Positions 62,761 through 64,000 of a stretch of DNA of 64,000 bases are shown one piece after another. The stretch's first letter is position 1. Each line of letters opens with the position of its first letter. The stretch is from Selaginella moellendorffii (taxonomy: Eukaryota > Streptophyta > Lycopodiopsida > Selaginellales > Selaginellaceae), in the NCBI RefSeq assembly GCF_000143415.4, contig NW_003314278.1, positions 512,371 through 576,370 on the forward strand. Reading direction: 5' to 3'. The notes below the pieces were generated by a model that had not been told where the DNA came from, ran no database searches, and saw only the letters and a program-made list of their open reading frames with translations. The translations under genes and the position numbers were made by a program.

Positions 62761-64000
62761 GTCATCATTTGAGTAAGGTGGTCAGCGAGTTTGGGCAGTT
62801 GGTTGAGCATACTCAGGCTCAAGATGTTGAGGTGGCCTCTTTGCGAGCCCAGATGGAAGCCCCTTTCTCATTGGTGGATGGGATTCTCTATTATAATGGC
62901 CGTGTATATTTGCCACAAGTGGATGTGTTAATTACTTAAGTTTTATTCCACTATCATGATCATCCAAAGGCTGGTCATTTTGGGGGGAAGAAGACGTATG
63001 AGTTGATTAAGTGCAACTTTTATTGGAGGAATATGAAGGCTGATATCCTCAAGTATTGTAAATCATGCGAGCTTTGTCAGCAGGTTAAAGTGCCACGAGA
63101 GAAGCCGGGGGGACTTTTGCAACCTTTACCTATTCCTCAGAGCCGTTGGTGTAGTATCTCTATGGACTTCATCACTTGTTTGCCACGAACACAGAGGCAA
63201 AAGGAGCAAGTATGGGTCATAGTGGATCGGTTGACGAAGTATGTGTGGTTGTTGGCTCTTCGGAAGACTATCACTGCCTCAGACTTGGCTGCAGTTTACT
63301 TGGAGAAGGTTTTTCCTGATTTTGGTTTGCCGGAGGACATCATTAGTGATCGAGATTCAAAGTTCACCAGTGGATTTTGGAAAAGCTTTGCAAAGGCTAT
63401 GCAAATGACTTTGAAACTCTCGAATGGAGATCATCCTCAAACGGATGGGCAAACTGAGCATGTGAATCAGGTGGTGGAGGATATGCTACGTTGTAACATT
63501 GGTTAAAGGCAAGGACAATGGGATCTATATCTTCCGTTGGTGCAATTTGCTTATAACTATAGCCAACACAGTGGAACCAAGCTAAGTCCTTACTTTGCCA
63601 TGTTTGGAAGGCATCCTCGAACAGTGGTGGAGTTGGGATTGCATTTGAGTAAGGACGTTCAAGATAAGCTTGATTCCGAGGCAAATGATCTGGCCACAGA
63701 ACTTGATGAGATTTTGGTGGTGTGCAAATGGAATTTGCAAGCAGCTCAGGATAGAGCGGAGAAGTTTGCCAATGAGCATCGCCAATTCCAGGAATATAAG
63801 GTGGGTGATCTCGTCTTTGTGCGAGTGATCTTTCCGTCAAGTGAGTGGCGGAACACCTTGGTGCCTTTACAGACAGGGAAGAGTGATAAACTTTCCCATC
63901 GATATGCTAATCCATATGAAGTGCTGGAGCGCATTGGTAAAGCGGCTTATCGGGTGCAACTGCCAGCTGGGGTGAAAATTCATCCGGTATTTTATGTCAG
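62761..64000 (+). pseudogene. Integrase of element C, runs off the window
   Basis: After a TAA at 62,937 (former Gln likely), the zinc-binding half reads HYHDHPKAGHFGGKKTYELI and CKSCELCQQVK. The core has WCSISMDFITCLPRTQ (first Asp), DIISDRDSKFTSGFWKSFAK (second Asp) and HPQTDGQTEHVNQVVEDML with the catalytic Glu in place. A TAA at 63,504 follows, then QFAYNYSQHSGTKLSPYFAM and the GPY-type region. The tail ends in VKIHPVFYV at the last base, so any chromodomain and the 3' LTR are outside. Confidence 0.9.

Larger units (their letters stand above)
59509..64000 (+). mobile_element. Ty3/gypsy chromovirus C, 5' part
   Basis: LTR, tRNA-Met primer site, gag, protease, RT, RNase H and integrase in order on the plus strand, running past the window end. 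Gag begins in one frame; after a single frameshift near 60,070 everything to 64,000 stays in one frame, broken only by seven stops. Catalytic residues of protease, RT and integrase are kept. The integrase tail (HPVFYV at the end) is the usual lead into the chromodomain, which lies outside. Compared with elements A and B it is the least decayed. Confidence 0.9.

Overview
The window looks like a gene-poor, retrotransposon-rich piece of a land-plant nuclear genome, most likely a lycophyte close to Selaginella. This is inferred from several things together: introns of about 51 to 103 bp with plant-type GT-AG borders, an intronless PPR gene built from tandem 31-residue motifs, plant-type lipase, peptide deformylase and KAS I genes, a Tcn1/sushi-type chromovirus (known from fungi, mosses and lycophytes), and fungal-looking genes between the PPR genes. 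No bacterial operon features are present.

Layout. 1-2.3 kb holds a decayed Ty3/gypsy integrase and chromodomain tail. 3.07-8.61 kb is a minus-strand Tcn1/sushi-type chromovirus with two LTRs and an imperfect target duplication. 8.6-13.5 kb is AT-rich with one copy of a dispersed repeat (R1). 13.55-22.53 kb is a plus-strand Tat/Athila-type Ty3 element with two LTRs, a perfect AGTGC target duplication and a very large extra reading frame after integrase. 22.5-32 kb is repeat family R1/R2 with GA-rich minisatellite arrays in both orientations. 32.4-33.1 kb has a decayed DNA-methylase-like sequence. 33.7-38.6 kb has no recognisable gene.

38.6-46.2 kb is the gene island, all on the minus strand: a PPR fragment, a two-exon DUF3669-like gene of fungal type, a zinc alcohol dehydrogenase pseudogene of formaldehyde-dehydrogenase type, two broken P-class PPR genes separated by a Ty1/copia fragment, a one-exon protein with a possible PD-(D/E)XK core, and an intact 562-residue PPR gene. 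47.4-59.2 kb holds inverted copies of an unknown gene, a tRNA-Ser(AGA) fragment, a lectin-like AT-rich ORF, and a block with a class 3 lipase, a peptide deformylase and a KAS I gene, each broken by visible lesions. That block is bracketed by direct repeats of one AT-rich sequence. At 56.67-58.13 kb two short non-autonomous LTR elements are joined head to head and share one outer target duplication. 59.5-64.0 kb is the 5' part of a third Ty3 chromovirus that runs off the window.

The two most unusual signals are a predicted Tf1-like self-priming arrangement in the first chromovirus (16-nt perfect complementarity between the predicted RNA 5' end and the primer-binding site) and the head-to-head LTR-element dimer with its 5-bp target duplication. 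The complete-looking host genes are few: the DUF3669-like gene, the nuclease-like ORF and the PPR gene at 44.5-46.2 kb.
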